Assembly: GCA_034506255.1 (NCBI GenBank)
Contig: JAPDPX010000011.1
Coordinates: forward strand, 89,922 to 153,921
DNA from: a candidate division KSB1 bacterium
Lineage (GTDB): Bacteria > Zhuqueibacterota > Zhuqueibacteria > Zhuqueibacterales > Zhuqueibacteraceae
Length of the DNA: 64,000 bases
Direction of reading: 5' to 3'
The position numbers and the translations under genes are program-made. Below are positions 27,013 through 36,333 of the stretch, piece by piece (position 1 is the first letter of the stretch; each line of letters starts with the position of its first letter). The notes under the pieces were generated by a model. It saw only the letters and a list, made by a program, of their open reading frames with translations, made no database searches and was not told the DNA's origin.

Positions 27013-28299
27013 ATGCCTGACACCCTCACCATCATTGACAATCGCACAGGGAAAAAGTATGAAATTCCCATAGTGCATGACACCATCAAGGCCATGGACT
27101 TGCGGCAGATCAAAGTCTCTGATGACGACTTTGGGCTGATGAGTTATGATCCGGCTTTTATGAACACCGCCTCCTGCCAAAGCCGGATTACCTTCATCGA
27201 CGGCGACAAAGGCATCCTGCGCTATCGCGGTTATCCCATCGAACAGCTCGCCGAAAAAAGCTCCTTTCTCGAAGTCGCCTACTTGCTCATCCATGGCGAG
27301 CTGCCCAGTCCCGCGGCCTACCAGGAGTGGACCCGGCAGATCACCCATCACACCCTGCTCCATGAGAACACCAAAAAACTCATGGAAGGATTCCACCATG
27401 ATGCCCATCCCATGGGCATGGTGATCAGCACGCTGGCGGCCCTCTCCACGTTTTATCCGGACGCCAAGAATATTCGCGATCTGGAGGCGCGCAAGCTGCA
27501 GATCCACCGCCTGATCGGCAAGATGCCGACGATAGCGGCTTATGCCTATCGCCATCGCCGGGGCCTGCCTTATGTCTATCCGGACAACGAGCTGAGCTAC
27601 ACCGGCAACTTTCTCAACATGCTGTTCAAGATGACCGAGCTCAAGTACCAGCCCAATCCGGTGCTGGAACGCGCGCTCGACATCCTGTTCATCCTGCATG
27701 CGGATCATGAGCAAAACTGCAGCGCCAACGTCATGCGCAGCATCGGCAGCTCGCTCGCTGATCCTTTTGTTGCCATGGCCGGCGCCGCGGCCGCGCTCTA
27801 TGGCCCGTTGCACGGCGGCGCCAACGAGGAAGTCCTGCGCATGCTGCATGAGATTGGCTCCAAGGACAAGGTGCCGGATTTCATCAAGCGCGTCAAAGCC
27901 GGCGAAGGCCGCTTGATGGGCTTCGGCCATCGCATCTACAAGAACTACGATCCGCGCGCCAGGATCATCAAGGAGACCGCCGACAAGGTGTTCGAAGTCA
28001 CCGGCCGCAATCCCCTGCTCGACATTGCCCTGGAGCTGGAGCGCATCGCCCTGCAGGATGATTACTTCATCAAGCGCAAACTCTACCCCAATGTCGATTT
28101 TTACTCCGGCATCATCTATCAGGCGATGGGCTTCCCGACCGACGCCTTCACCGTGCTGTTCGCCATTCCGCGAACCGCCGGCTGGATTGCGCAGTGGCAG
28201 GAGTTGCTGCTCGATCCCGAGCAAAAGATCGCGCGGCCCCGCCAGGTTTATCTGGGAGCCGGCAAGCGTGACTACGTGCCGATCGACAAGCGGGCGTGA
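27013..28299 (+). CDS. gltA: Citrate synthase
   Basis: Encodes 428 residues from ATG 27013 with AAGGAG 10 bases upstream. Condenses acetyl-CoA and oxaloacetate to citrate (TCA cycle, cytoplasm). Catalytic motifs are present: LHADHEQNCSANVMR (His near residue 230), YGPLHGGANEEVL (active-site His near residue 266), GHRIYKNYDPRA (substrate Arg/Asp) and PRQVYLG at the C-terminus. The N-terminal extension and length fit the hexameric bacterial type. It is followed 80 bp downstream by a response regulator; malate dehydrogenase and fumarase lie elsewhere in the window. Confidence 0.97.
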   Translation: MPDTLTIIDNRTGKKYEIPIVHDTIKAMDLRQIKVSDDDFGLMSYDPAFMNTASCQSRITFIDGDKGILRYRGYPIEQLAEKSSFLEVAYLLIHGELPSPAAYQEWTRQITHHTLLHENTKKLMEGFHHDAHPMGMVISTLAALSTFYPDAKNIRDLEARKLQIHRLIGKMPTIAAYAYRHRRGLPYVYPDNELSYTGNFLNMLFKMTELKYQPNPVLERALDILFILHADHEQNCSANVMRSIGSSLADPFVAMAGAAAALYGPLHGGANEEVLRMLHEIGSKDKVPDFIKRVKAGEGRLMGFGHRIYKNYDPRARIIKETADKVFEVTGRNPLLDIALELERIALQDDYFIKRKLYPNVDFYSGIIYQAMGFPTDAFTVLFAIPRTAGWIAQWQELLLDPEQKIARPRQVYLGAGKRDYVPIDKRA

Positions 28300-28379
28300 G
28301 CGATCACGCGCAGGATTCCGGGTGGTGGCCACCGTGCCGCCCGGCGGCCAACACCCGGGCGCCAGAAAGGAGCGAAGCC

Positions 28380-28739
28380 ATGGCGCGTGTGATGTTGATT
28401 GAAGACGAGGCCAATCTCCGGCGGCTTTACCGCCTCGAACTCGGCAGGGAGGGCTACGACGTCATCGATGCCAATTCGGAAGCCGACGCCCTGCGAAAAT
28501 TGGGGCGGGAAAAGATCGATGCCGTGGTGTTGGACCTGCGCTTGTGGGATCACTGGGGCATCGATCTGCTGGACGAGATTCTGGCCCGGCGGCGGGATGT
28601 CCCGATCATCATCAATACTGCCTACAGCCAGTGGCGCAACGATTTTCATCTCTGGGGCGCCGATGCCTTCGTCACCAAATCCTCGGATTTGACGGAATTG
28701 AAGCAGGCGCTGGCACACGCCCTCGAGCGCCGTAATTGA
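28380..28739 (+). CDS. Single-domain response regulator (CheY-like receiver)
   Basis: Encodes 119 residues, just one receiver domain, from ATG 28380 with AAAGGAG upstream. Conserved features are the acidic pair in MLIEDEANL, the phospho-acceptor Asp in VVLDLRLWDHWG (near residue 50), the switch Thr in IIINTAYSQW and the Lys in FVTKSSDL. It has no output domain, so it likely acts by protein contact or in a phosphorelay. No histidine kinase is next to it. Its place directly after citrate synthase suggests co-transcription. Confidence 0.9.
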   Translation: MARVMLIEDEANLRRLYRLELGREGYDVIDANSEADALRKLGREKIDAVVLDLRLWDHWGIDLLDEILARRRDVPIIINTAYSQWRNDFHLWGADAFVTKSSDLTELKQALAHALERRN

Positions 28740-29231
28740 GCCTGGGGCTGTGGGATGCTGTATTGGGGGGGTTGCACTGCATCAGCAAGTGCAGGGGAAA
28801 AGGGGTGTTTTTTATCGAAGCAGAAATGCCCGCTGTGCGATCCTGGTCAACCACAGCGCCATGAGACCAGAACGAATTACTTGTCGCGGTGCTCCTGCAG
28901 GAGGGCCCGCGAAAGCCGCAGCACAAATCATGTATCCGTATCCGCGAGGACAGCCGCGGTCGCTGCGGCCACTCTCCCCGGCTCGTCGAAATCCGGAGCG
29001 CATCTGGCAGGAGCTGTCGCTGTGATTGCCGCCCTTCCTCAGCTTCCCGCGGGCTTGCGCTGACCGCTGTGCTTGTGGGAGCAATGAAATCAGCGCCCGC
29101 GTTGCCGTTTCCAGCAGCCACATATTGCCGCGTCCTCCCCTCCGCTTGTTTCTTTCCGCCCGCTGCGATTGCGACACCCAGGCGCTGTTCACTGTCTGCC
29201 GGTTGCTGTTCCAAAGAAGGAGAACGGCCTC
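28740..29231. other. Intergenic region, nothing recognised
   Basis: About 490 bp before malate dehydrogenase. Open frames here lack start signals and family motifs. No repeat copy was found. Confidence 0.5.
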
Positions 29232-30167
29232 ATGAAAATCTCAGTCATTGGCGCGGGCCATGTCGGTGCCACCATCGCCTTGCTGCTGGCGCAGAAGCGT
29301 CTGGGCGATATTGTGCTGCTGGATGTGGTGCCGGGCCTGGCGGAGGGCAAGGCGCTCGACATGGCCGAAGCCAGTCCGGTGGATCGCTTTGCGAGCAACA
29401 TTGTGGGAAGCTGCCGGATTGAAGACGTGCTGGACTCCAATCTGGTGGTGATGGCCGCCGGCCGCGCACGCACGCCCGGCATGACCCGCATGGATTTGCT
29501 GGCCCATAATGCCGCGATTGTCACCAGTGTCATGCGTCAGGTGGCGGAGCTGGCGCCGCAAGCCCTGGTCGTGATGGTCACCAATCCCCTGGACGTCATG
29601 TGTTATGCCGCATGGCAGACCACTGGTTTTCCCAAGCAGCGCATCCTGGGCATGGCCGGTGCACTGGACGCGGCACGCCTGCGTTATTTCATCGCTGCCG
29701 CGCTCAACGTCGCGGTGGAAGATATCCAGGCCATGGTTTTGGGTGGCCACGGCGATGCCATGGTGCTGCTGCCGCGCTACGCGACCGTGTCCGGCATTCC
29801 GCTCGCCCAGTTGCTGCCGGCCACGGCGCTCGCCAAAATTCTGGAACGGACACGCGAAGCCGGCACGGAAATCGTGCAGCTTTTGAAAACCGGCAGTGCC
29901 TATTATGCCCCCGCGGCTGCCACCGCCCAAATGGTGGAAGCCCTCGTGCTGGACGAACGCCGTCTGCTGCCGGCCTCTGTTTATCTCGAAGGGGAATACA
30001 GCCTGCACGACGTCTTTCTGGGCGTGCCCGTGATTCTCGGCGGCAATGGTGTCGAAAAGATCGTCGAGATCGAACTGACGGAGGAGGAGCACGAGGCGCT
30101 GCGGCTCTCAGCATTGGAGGTGGCCGAGGGAATCCGCGAATGGCAAAAGCTCGCCCGGCCGGGTTGA
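29232..30167 (+). CDS. mdh: Malate dehydrogenase (NAD-dependent)
   Basis: Encodes 311 residues from ATG 29232 with AAGGAG upstream. Interconverts malate and oxaloacetate. The NAD-binding motif is VIGAGHVGAT (residues 5-14) and LLDVVPGLAEGKALDM gives the cofactor-specific Asp. The substrate Arg segment reads GRARTPGMTRMDLL, and the catalytic His lies in VLGGHGDAMVLLPR near residue 174. The pattern matches the LDH-like MalDH type of Bacteroidota and relatives. It stands alone, with a lipoprotein gene 101 bp downstream. Confidence 0.95.
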   Translation: MKISVIGAGHVGATIALLLAQKRLGDIVLLDVVPGLAEGKALDMAEASPVDRFASNIVGSCRIEDVLDSNLVVMAAGRARTPGMTRMDLLAHNAAIVTSVMRQVAELAPQALVVMVTNPLDVMCYAAWQTTGFPKQRILGMAGALDAARLRYFIAAALNVAVEDIQAMVLGGHGDAMVLLPRYATVSGIPLAQLLPATALAKILERTREAGTEIVQLLKTGSAYYAPAAATAQMVEALVLDERRLLPASVYLEGEYSLHDVFLGVPVILGGNGVEKIVEIELTEEEHEALRLSALEVAEGIREWQKLARPG

Positions 30168-30268
30168 AGGCGGTTTATTCTCATTCCCCTGACCTGTCCA
30201 AACAGCGATGTCAATTGCTGTAAAAATGAATGAAGAGGTATTTGGACTGCTTGTCGGGAGGTGCAATT

Positions 30269-30730
30269 ATGCTGATGCCGAAACCGTTGCTGAAACCAGC
30301 CGCCGGGCTCGGGTTGCTGTGCGCGCTGTGCGTTTGTCATTTGTGTTGCTCCGATCTTGCGTCCCCGATCAACGGACTCAAAACGCACGACGCCGTGCTG
30401 CTGCAAGTTCCGGGCTGCCAGCGCGCCGGCCCGGCCGGGTCAGGCCTGGCGGACTCGTGCTTCAGCTTTCAATTCGAGAATGATTTGAAGCTGGAATTTT
30501 GCGTCCGTGCCAATTGCTGCCCCGACAGCAACCGCTTCCGGCTGGAGAGCGTGGTGAGACGGGATACCATTACAATCGCCGTGACGGACACGGCAGCCCG
30601 GCTCTGCCGGTGCATCTGTCCCTACCTCATTCGCGCACACTTCCGCAAGCTGCCGGAGGCGCATTACGTGGTGGTGTGCAATTACGGCGATTCCCTCTAC
30701 TTCATGCAGCACGTCTATCGCAAAAATTGA
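30269..30730 (+). CDS. Small Cys-rich predicted lipoprotein
   Basis: Encodes 153 residues from ATG 30269 with GGGAGGTG upstream. Residues 1-30 form a signal segment ending in CVCHLCCSDLAS, where one of the Cys residues could be lipidated, though the lipobox is non-standard. The mature part contains VPGCQRAG, ADSCFSFQFENDLKLEFC, NCCPDSNRF, LCRCICPYL and YVVVCNYG; about ten cysteines suggest disulfides in the cell envelope. I do not recognise the family. It lies between malate dehydrogenase and the phosphotransbutyrylase operon. Confidence 0.65.
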   Translation: MLMPKPLLKPAAGLGLLCALCVCHLCCSDLASPINGLKTHDAVLLQVPGCQRAGPAGSGLADSCFSFQFENDLKLEFCVRANCCPDSNRFRLESVVRRDTITIAVTDTAARLCRCICPYLIRAHFRKLPEAHYVVVCNYGDSLYFMQHVYRKN

Positions 30731-30979
30731 GCGGCTGTGACAACCGGGACCTTCCTGCAATCAAATTTTTTGCAGAGTGATTTTTGCCCCACCGGTAATG
30801 CGTGTTGGTCCAAAAACGTTTCAATCCCGGCGGTTCCGAGGTTTCTTACCCCCCCGGGTGTTGCGAGAACCCTGGGGACCTCCGGCAACGGCCAGGCCAG
30901 TGCCGGCGCATTTTCTCAAAAGCGCGTGATTGCGAACAGACACTAATTCAGGCGCGATGCCGCAATTCAGGGAGGAAGG

Positions 30980-31192
30980 ATGAAGTACGGCGATCTCCTG
31001 GTCAATTTTGCCGCCAGCTTTCTGGTGGCATTCGGCGTGACCGTCCTGGTGACGCTGCTGTGGAATCTGATTGCGTCCGGCACGGCAACGGTGGCATGGC
31101 CGGCCGCGTTGCGTTTTGGAATATTGGCCGGCGTCGTGTTTCCGTTGTTGGAAATCTGGCAGCGCAAATCGAAGGGCAGGAAAAGTGATTGA
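30980..31192 (+). CDS. Small two-helix membrane protein
   Basis: Encodes 70 residues from ATG 30980 directly behind AGGGAGGAAGG. Two hydrophobic segments (about residues 7-32, VNFAASFLVAFGVTVLVTLL, and 43-59, LRFGILAGVVFPLLEIW) are followed by a Lys/Arg-rich tail (RKSKGRKSD). It overlaps the phosphotransbutyrylase start by 8 bp, so both genes are translationally coupled. The function is unknown. Confidence 0.7.
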   Translation: MKYGDLLVNFAASFLVAFGVTVLVTLLWNLIASGTATVAWPAALRFGILAGVVFPLLEIWQRKSKGRKSD

Positions 31193-32117
31193 GAATTTTG
31201 CCGCATTGCGCCGCCTGGCGCAACAGCGCGGCCCCAAGCGGGTGGCGGTGGTGATGGCGGATGACGCCGTGGCGCTCGCCGCGCTGGCGCAGGCCGTGGC
31301 CATGAACCTGGCAACCCCGGTGTTGATCGGCGAGGTGGCGCGCATCCGCGCGCAGCTCGCCATACTCGATGCCGGGGCGGCGCTGGACAATGCCATCTTG
31401 ATCGCCGCGCCCAACGCCACTGCCGCCGCTGCCACTGCGGTGAACCTGTGCCGCAACGGGGAAGTGGACTTGCTGCTCAAGGGGCACCTGCGCACCGATG
31501 AGCTGATGCATGCCGTGCTCGACAAGCAGCAGGGGTTGCACACCGGCCGCTTGTTGAGCGATGTGTTGCTTTATGAAGACACGCTCACGGGCGTCTGCCG
31601 GCTGGTGGGCGTGACCGACGGGGGCATCAATGTCCTGCCCACCCTCGAGCAGAAAAAACAAATCCTCGCAAATGGCGTGGCAGTGATGCACGCGCTCGGT
31701 TGTGCCCGGCCGCGCGTGGCGTTGCTGAGCGCCACCGAGGCGGTGACCCGGGCGGTACCGTCCACCGTTGAGGCCAGGGCGTTGACCGAGTGGACGGCTG
31801 CCGGCGAGGCGGGTGAATGTGAGGTCTTTGGTCCGCTGGCGCTCGACAACGCCCTGCTGGAATCCGCGGCCTTTGCCAAGGGCATCACCTCGCCGGTCGC
31901 CGGTCACGCCGATCTCATGGTGGTGCCCAACCTCGAGGCCGGCAACATTCTCGGCAAAGCGGTGAAATATTTCGGCAAATCACCCTGTGGTCATGTGATC
32001 GTCGGCGCGCGGGTGCCGGTGTTGATTCCCTCGCGTGTGGAAAGTGCGGAAGACAAGCTCAACGCCGTGGCGCTGGGCGTCGTGCTTCATGCCAGCCAGC
32101 TTGCAGAAAATTCGTGA
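31185..32117 (+). CDS. ptb: Phosphate butyryltransferase-like (phosphotransacylase)
   Basis: Encodes 310 residues from GTG 31185 behind GGCAGGAAAA; no ATG fits the family start. Transfers an acyl group from butyryl-CoA (or branched-chain/other acyl-CoA) to phosphate. The phosphotransacylase fold is seen in LLLKGHLRTDELMHAVLDKQQGL (described by ends), VTDGGINVLPTLEQKKQIL, ARPRVALLSATEAV, PVAGHADLMVVPNLEAGNIL and CGHVIVGARVPVLIPSR. Paired with butyrate kinase 322 bp downstream it allows ATP formation from acyl-CoA. The intergenic gap carries a small inserted repeat. Confidence 0.92.
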   Translation: MIENFAALRRLAQQRGPKRVAVVMADDAVALAALAQAVAMNLATPVLIGEVARIRAQLAILDAGAALDNAILIAAPNATAAAATAVNLCRNGEVDLLLKGHLRTDELMHAVLDKQQGLHTGRLLSDVLLYEDTLTGVCRLVGVTDGGINVLPTLEQKKQILANGVAVMHALGCARPRVALLSATEAVTRAVPSTVEARALTEWTAAGEAGECEVFGPLALDNALLESAAFAKGITSPVAGHADLMVVPNLEAGNILGKAVKYFGKSPCGHVIVGARVPVLIPSRVESAEDKLNAVALGVVLHASQLAENS

Positions 32118-32180
32118 GCCGTTGCCTTGCGCTCCAACGGCAGGCTCTTCATGTGGATGACGTCCGGAAGCACGGGAACG

Positions 32181-32366
32181 ACCTGAATTTTGCATCCTCC
32201 TCCTGCCACCTCCGCCTGAGAATAAATTCCTCAGGCGCAAAGCTGAAACTGCCTGAGGGCGGCTGCCCATCAATTGGATGATAATCCGGCCGTGGCCGAC
32301 TTGCACTTTGCGCCCGCAATTTTAATCGCAGGCGGTGAGGGCTACACGACCCATGTAAAATTCAGG
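32181..32366. repeat. Short TIR-bounded element between ptb and buk
   Basis: This 186-bp segment begins ACCTGAATTTTGCAT (32181-32195) and ends ATGTAAAATTCAGG (to 32366), the same inverted ends as the larger elements at 40863-41484 and 56537-57160. Its interior is unrelated to them and has a small hairpin (GCCTGAG / CTCAGGC-like). It looks like a short non-autonomous derivative. It fills most of the 322-bp gap between the two genes. Confidence 0.65.
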
Positions 32367-32439
32367 AACGCAGCAAGGATGCAACCTCCCGCAAATCCAC
32401 CCGGCGCCACAGAAAAAACCTCTGGCGCGGGAAAAGAAC

Positions 32440-33522
32440 ATGGCGAAAGTGACATTTAAAATTCTCGTCCTCAATCCCGGCTCCACCTCGACAAAACTGG
32501 CCCATTTCGAAAACGAGCAGGCCACCTGGACGGAAACGATCCGCCATCGCGAGGCGGAGCTGGCGCCCTTCGCGCGGCAGCCCATGCGCGCGCAGTTGCA
32601 GTTTCGTCTTGCGGCGGTTCGGGAGATCTTGCAGGCCCGCACCCTCGACCTGCAGAAACTCGACGCGATTGCCGGCCGCGGCGGCCTGTTGAAACCGCTG
32701 GCCAGCGGAACCTATCGCGTGAATGAAGCCATGCTGGCGGATCTGCGTCAGGCGGCGCGCGGCGAACATGCCTCCAATCTCGGCGCTTTTCTGGCGCATG
32801 AACTTGCGGCACAGGCCGGTTGCCCGGCATTCATCGTGGATCCCGTCAGTGTCGATGAATGGCCGCCGGTGGCCCGGCTCTCCGGTCTGGCTGGTTTGGA
32901 GCGGGAATGCCTCTCGCATGCCCTGAACACCAAGGCCATCGCCAAGCGTTTTGCGGCCGAGCAGGGCAGGGGCTATGGTGAACTACGTTTGATCGTGGCG
33001 CATCTCGGCAGCGGCATTTCCATTTCCGCACACGAACACGGCAGAATGATCGACGTCACCAATTCGCGCGAAGAGGGTGCCTTCTCCACCGAGCGGGCCG
33101 GCAGCTTGCCGGTGATGAAACTGGTGGAACTTTGCTTCTCCGGCAAATTCAGCCGGCAGGAAATCGAAACCCGCATCTTTCGCGAGGGCGGACTGTACTC
33201 TTATCTGAACACCAAAGACTTGCTGGAGGTGTTGCGCCGCTGCCAGGCCGGGGAGGAACAGGCGCAGATCGTGTATGAAGCCATGATTTACCAGATCAGC
33301 AAGGAAATCGGCGCGATGGCAGCCGTGCTCGCCGGGCGGGTCGACGCGATCTTGCTCACTGGCGGCATGGTGCATGCACCCGGGCTGGTCGACGCCCTGA
33401 CCAGCCGTGTGCAGTGGATCGCACCGGTTTTTTGTTATCCCGGTGAAGATGAATTGCAGGCGCTGGCGGAGGGCGCACTGCGCGTGTTACGCGGGCAAGA
33501 AGCGGCTTTGGATTATGCTTGA
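32440..33522 (+). CDS. buk: Butyrate kinase
   Basis: Encodes 360 residues, the standard length, from ATG 32440. Transfers phosphate between butyryl-phosphate and ADP (acetokinase superfamily). Visible signatures: FKILVLNPGSTSTKLAHFEN at the N-terminus (nucleotide loop), AHLGSGISISAHEHGRMIDV in the centre, EEGAFSTERAGSLPV, and AILLTGGMVHAPGL near the C-terminus. It completes the ptb-buk pair. Its stop overlaps possible upstream starts of the nitroreductase gene, so these are probably one operon. Confidence 0.95.
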   Translation: MAKVTFKILVLNPGSTSTKLAHFENEQATWTETIRHREAELAPFARQPMRAQLQFRLAAVREILQARTLDLQKLDAIAGRGGLLKPLASGTYRVNEAMLADLRQAARGEHASNLGAFLAHELAAQAGCPAFIVDPVSVDEWPPVARLSGLAGLERECLSHALNTKAIAKRFAAEQGRGYGELRLIVAHLGSGISISAHEHGRMIDVTNSREEGAFSTERAGSLPVMKLVELCFSGKFSRQEIETRIFREGGLYSYLNTKDLLEVLRRCQAGEEQAQIVYEAMIYQISKEIGAMAAVLAGRVDAILLTGGMVHAPGLVDALTSRVQWIAPVFCYPGEDELQALAEGALRVLRGQEAALDYA

Positions 33523-33545
33523 ATGACTGTCACACGAGTATCACA

Positions 33546-34178
33546 ATGCTGACGATCCTATTGCTGGCAATGCTCATGATGGAATGGCAGACCGAAGAAC
33601 TGGTGAAACTGCCACCGCCGCAACAACGCGGCCAGGTTTCTCTCGAACAAGCGCTGGCGGCTCGCCGGTCGCTGCGGACTTTCGGTGCCGCTCCACTGGC
33701 GTGGCAGGAGACCGGCCAACTGCTGTGGGCGGCGCAAGGCGTGACTGAACCTCGGGAGGGTCTGCGCACCGCGCCCTCGGCCGGCGCGCTTTATCCCCTG
33801 GAAATCTATGTTGCGACTGCTGCAGGTGTCTTTCATTACCAGCCGCGCGCGCATCAAGTACAACGCGTGCTCGCCCGCGATTGCCGCACCGAATTGAGCC
33901 GGGCGGCTTGGGAGCAAGAGTGTGTGCGGGACGCCCCCGCGGTTTTCATTCTCACGGCATTCGCCGAACGCACGGCGCGCAAGTATGGCGAGCGCAGCCG
34001 GCGTTATGTTGCTTTTGAAGCCGGCCATGCCGCTCAAAACCTGCTGTTGCAGGCAACCGCGCTGGGTCTGGGCGCCGTGCCGGTGGGCGCATTCAGTGAC
34101 GCGCGCCTCGCGAGCGTGCTGCCGCTCGCTGCCGGCGAACAGCCGCTTTATCTCATCCCGGTGGGCCGGCCGGAATAG
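33546..34178 (+). CDS. SagB-like nitroreductase family protein
   Basis: Encodes 210 residues from ATG 33546; a TTG at 33519 overlapping the buk stop would add nine residues. A short hydrophobic start (MLTILLLAMLMMEW) may be a membrane anchor or signal. The FMN-binding nitroreductase/SagB core is clear: ALAARRSLRTFG (FMN phosphate Arg residues), LLWAAQGVTEPREGLRTAPSAGALYPLEIYV (SagB hallmark APSAGALYP) and AAQNLLLQATALGLGAVPVGAF. SagB-type enzymes oxidise azoline rings or other small compounds; no azoline synthesis genes are adjacent, so the substrate is unknown. Confidence 0.88.
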   Translation: MLTILLLAMLMMEWQTEELVKLPPPQQRGQVSLEQALAARRSLRTFGAAPLAWQETGQLLWAAQGVTEPREGLRTAPSAGALYPLEIYVATAAGVFHYQPRAHQVQRVLARDCRTELSRAAWEQECVRDAPAVFILTAFAERTARKYGERSRRYVAFEAGHAAQNLLLQATALGLGAVPVGAFSDARLASVLPLAAGEQPLYLIPVGRPE

Positions 34179-34440
34179 TGTTTGGCAGGATTCGTTCTGC
34201 CGGAAGGCGAGCGGGCTGGTTGCGCAACGGTTGCAGCAACGTGGAACGCTTCGCACCGAATGCGCCAGGCGCTTCACCACGCTTGGTTTTGGGGCGGGAA
34301 ATGTTATCTTGTAGCCGGCATGAGAAGACAACTTGTTGACGCCAGATCAGACGTCCGTGCACAGGCGGCGGGCGCGCTGGCCTGCAGCGCGCGAAACCCA
34401 TGCGCATGAGCAACCGCTTGCTCAGAGAGGAGGAGCAAAA

Positions 34441-34896
34441 ATGGAACTGAAGAGCACAGCATTTGAAGCCGGCGGCATGATTCCCAAACAGTACACCTGC
34501 GATGGCCGGAATGTCTCGCCGCCCCTGTCCTGGACCGGCGTGCCGGACGGAACCAGGAGCTTTGCCTTGATTTGTGATGACCCCGATGCGCCCATGGGCA
34601 TCTGGGTGCATTGGGTGCTGTTCAATCTGCCGGCGGAAACGCGCGAGTTGCCGGAGAATCTGCCCCCGCAGAAGAACCTGCCCAACGGCGCACGCCAAGG
34701 TACCAACGATTTCCGCAAAATCGGCTATGGCGGCCCGTGTCCGCCGGGCGGTGAGCATCGTTACTACTTCAAGCTCTATGCGCTTGATGCCTTGCTCGAG
34801 CTCAAGGCTGGCGCGAACAAGGCCGATTTGCTGCACGCCATGGAAGGCCACATTCTGGCGGAAAGCCGGTTGATGGGAAGGTATCGCCGGCGCTAG
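34441..34896 (+). CDS. YbhB/YbcL (PEBP/Raf kinase inhibitor-like) protein
   Basis: Encodes 151 residues from ATG 34441 with GAGGAGGAG upstream. The phosphatidylethanolamine-binding-protein fold motifs are present: YTCDGRNVSPPLSW, FALICDDPDAPMGIWVHWVLFN (ligand-pocket DPDAP and HW) and GGPCPPGGEHRYYFKLYAL (the C-terminal PPGGxHRY motif). No signal peptide. Bacterial members have no firmly assigned role. Monocistronic. Confidence 0.93.
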   Translation: MELKSTAFEAGGMIPKQYTCDGRNVSPPLSWTGVPDGTRSFALICDDPDAPMGIWVHWVLFNLPAETRELPENLPPQKNLPNGARQGTNDFRKIGYGGPCPPGGEHRYYFKLYALDALLELKAGANKADLLHAMEGHILAESRLMGRYRRR

Positions 34897-35138
34897 TGGT
34901 CTCTCACCTTGGAAAAGCATCGCTACCACTGATGTCCCCCTGCAAGGATCCTGTGAAATCTTGAGCACAGCGCCAAGTACCACACAGGGTTCCTACTGAA
35001 TGACACGCGAAATCACATGCACAAATCAAGGTGACAATGCACTAGTGTGCTGTGAACGCGCATGGCATGGATGACTGGATGAATTCTTCAGGATAATACT
35101 CCACGAATCGACCAAACTAATTGGAAGGGAGTGACAGC

Positions 35139-35762
35139 ATGATGAATCAATCCGACCGTATGACACGCAGGTTTCTGGCCTTTGCTTTCATCGCAGGGCC
35201 GCTGCTGCTGCTGTTTTCCGTGGGCGCGTTCACGCTGGGCATTGGTTTGATCCCGCCCGGCATCACCAGTTGGGTGGAAGGCATCTTCGGCGCCTATGCC
35301 CTGGCTTTCTTTGTTCCCATCTATCTCGAATTGGCGCGGCGGCTGAGCGCGACGCATCCGGTGTGGGGGATGATCACCTCTTTCACCGGACTGTTGGGCG
35401 CGACCACGGGCTTTGCGATCGAACTGGGCCGTCCTCTCGAGCATGTCCTGCGGCAGCACGGCGCCGGCGATGCGGTTTGGCAGGCTTTCTACGCTGCACC
35501 CGGATGGGAATACTTGTCCGTGGCCCTGCTCGGGCCGCTGTTTCCGTTGACCTCGATTCTCCTGGGGTTTGGGTTTTTGCGCGGCAAGACTTTTTCGGCG
35601 TGGGTGGCGGTGTGCTTAATTCTCGCGGGCGTCTTCTTTCCGCTGGCGCAAGTGTTGGGATGGCAAGTGGCGCTCAAGTTTTTGTATCCTCTTGCAGCCT
35701 GCTTGTGGTTGGTGGCGCTTTGGCACATTGCCCGTGAATACCTTAAAACGCAGCCGGCCTGA
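35139..35762 (+). CDS. Multi-pass membrane protein of unknown function
   Basis: Encodes 207 residues from ATG 35139, behind GGAAGGGAG. About six hydrophobic helices are visible (for example FLAFAFIAGPLLLLFSVG, ITSWVEGIFGAYALAFFV, MITSFTGLLGATTGFAI, YLSVALLGPLFPLTSILLG, WVAVCLILAGVFFPLAQVL, FLYPLAACLWLVALWHI). The layout resembles DUF4386-like integral membrane proteins, though this is not certain. No neighbours indicate a role; it is followed by a repeat copy. Confidence 0.75.
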   Translation: MMNQSDRMTRRFLAFAFIAGPLLLLFSVGAFTLGIGLIPPGITSWVEGIFGAYALAFFVPIYLELARRLSATHPVWGMITSFTGLLGATTGFAIELGRPLEHVLRQHGAGDAVWQAFYAAPGWEYLSVALLGPLFPLTSILLGFGFLRGKTFSAWVAVCLILAGVFFPLAQVLGWQVALKFLYPLAACLWLVALWHIAREYLKTQPA

Positions 35763-35800
35763 GGTGGAACGGCTATTGCGTCACCAGGGAAATACTTAGT

Positions 35801-36322
35801 ACCTGAGTTTTACATGCCGGCTTGCTGTTGCCCGGAATAAATGGCGTGTTCACAAAACTCCGTCAGTTATTCCAGGACGAAGTCACGCAAGGCTTTTTTC
35901 GAATGTCGAGCGGTTCCGACTTCGAAATTCGCCCGTTTGCCCAAAGCATCACGGCTTCTCTCCCACGAAAATGGCCTGCCACGAAATGTCTTTTTCCGTG
36001 GGATTTCTGCTTTCGTGGGCGGATGGTTTGTGTTTGATCCTGATACCTTGTGGTTGCATCGCTGTTGTGCTATAAGCAGAGCGTCCCGGGCGGGGTTGCC
36101 GGGCGTGCTCCCTCTCATTTCAAGGCAGGGCCAATAAACAGCTCCAGCGGAGCGAACTGTTTATGGCTGTGCGCCACCCTCAAAATGCAAACTCCGAAGG
36201 AGTGGCCTGTAGAATCCACCACCTTTTTGTAGTAGACCATCTCCGGGTTGGTGCCTGAAGGCCCTACTACGAAAGCTCATTTTTCATTCTGAGGGGTGGC
36301 GCGCGCGGCATGACAAATTACC
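35801..36322 (+). repeat. TIR-type dispersed repeat, copy 2 (subtype A)
   Basis: It begins ACCTGAGTTTTACATGCC, a degenerate form of the ACCTGAATTTTGC end, and shares the body with the other copies (TTTTTTCGAATGTCGAGCGG, ATGGCCTGCCACGAAATG, GTGGGATTTCTGCTTTCGTG). Its second half has the hairpins CTCCAGCGGAG and ACTCCGAAGGAGT, then GTAGTAG...CTACTAC and the GCGCGCGGCATG tail, as in copy 1. It does not end in the GCAAAATTCAGG terminus. Confidence 0.8.
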
Positions 36323-36333
36323 AGGAAAATGCC

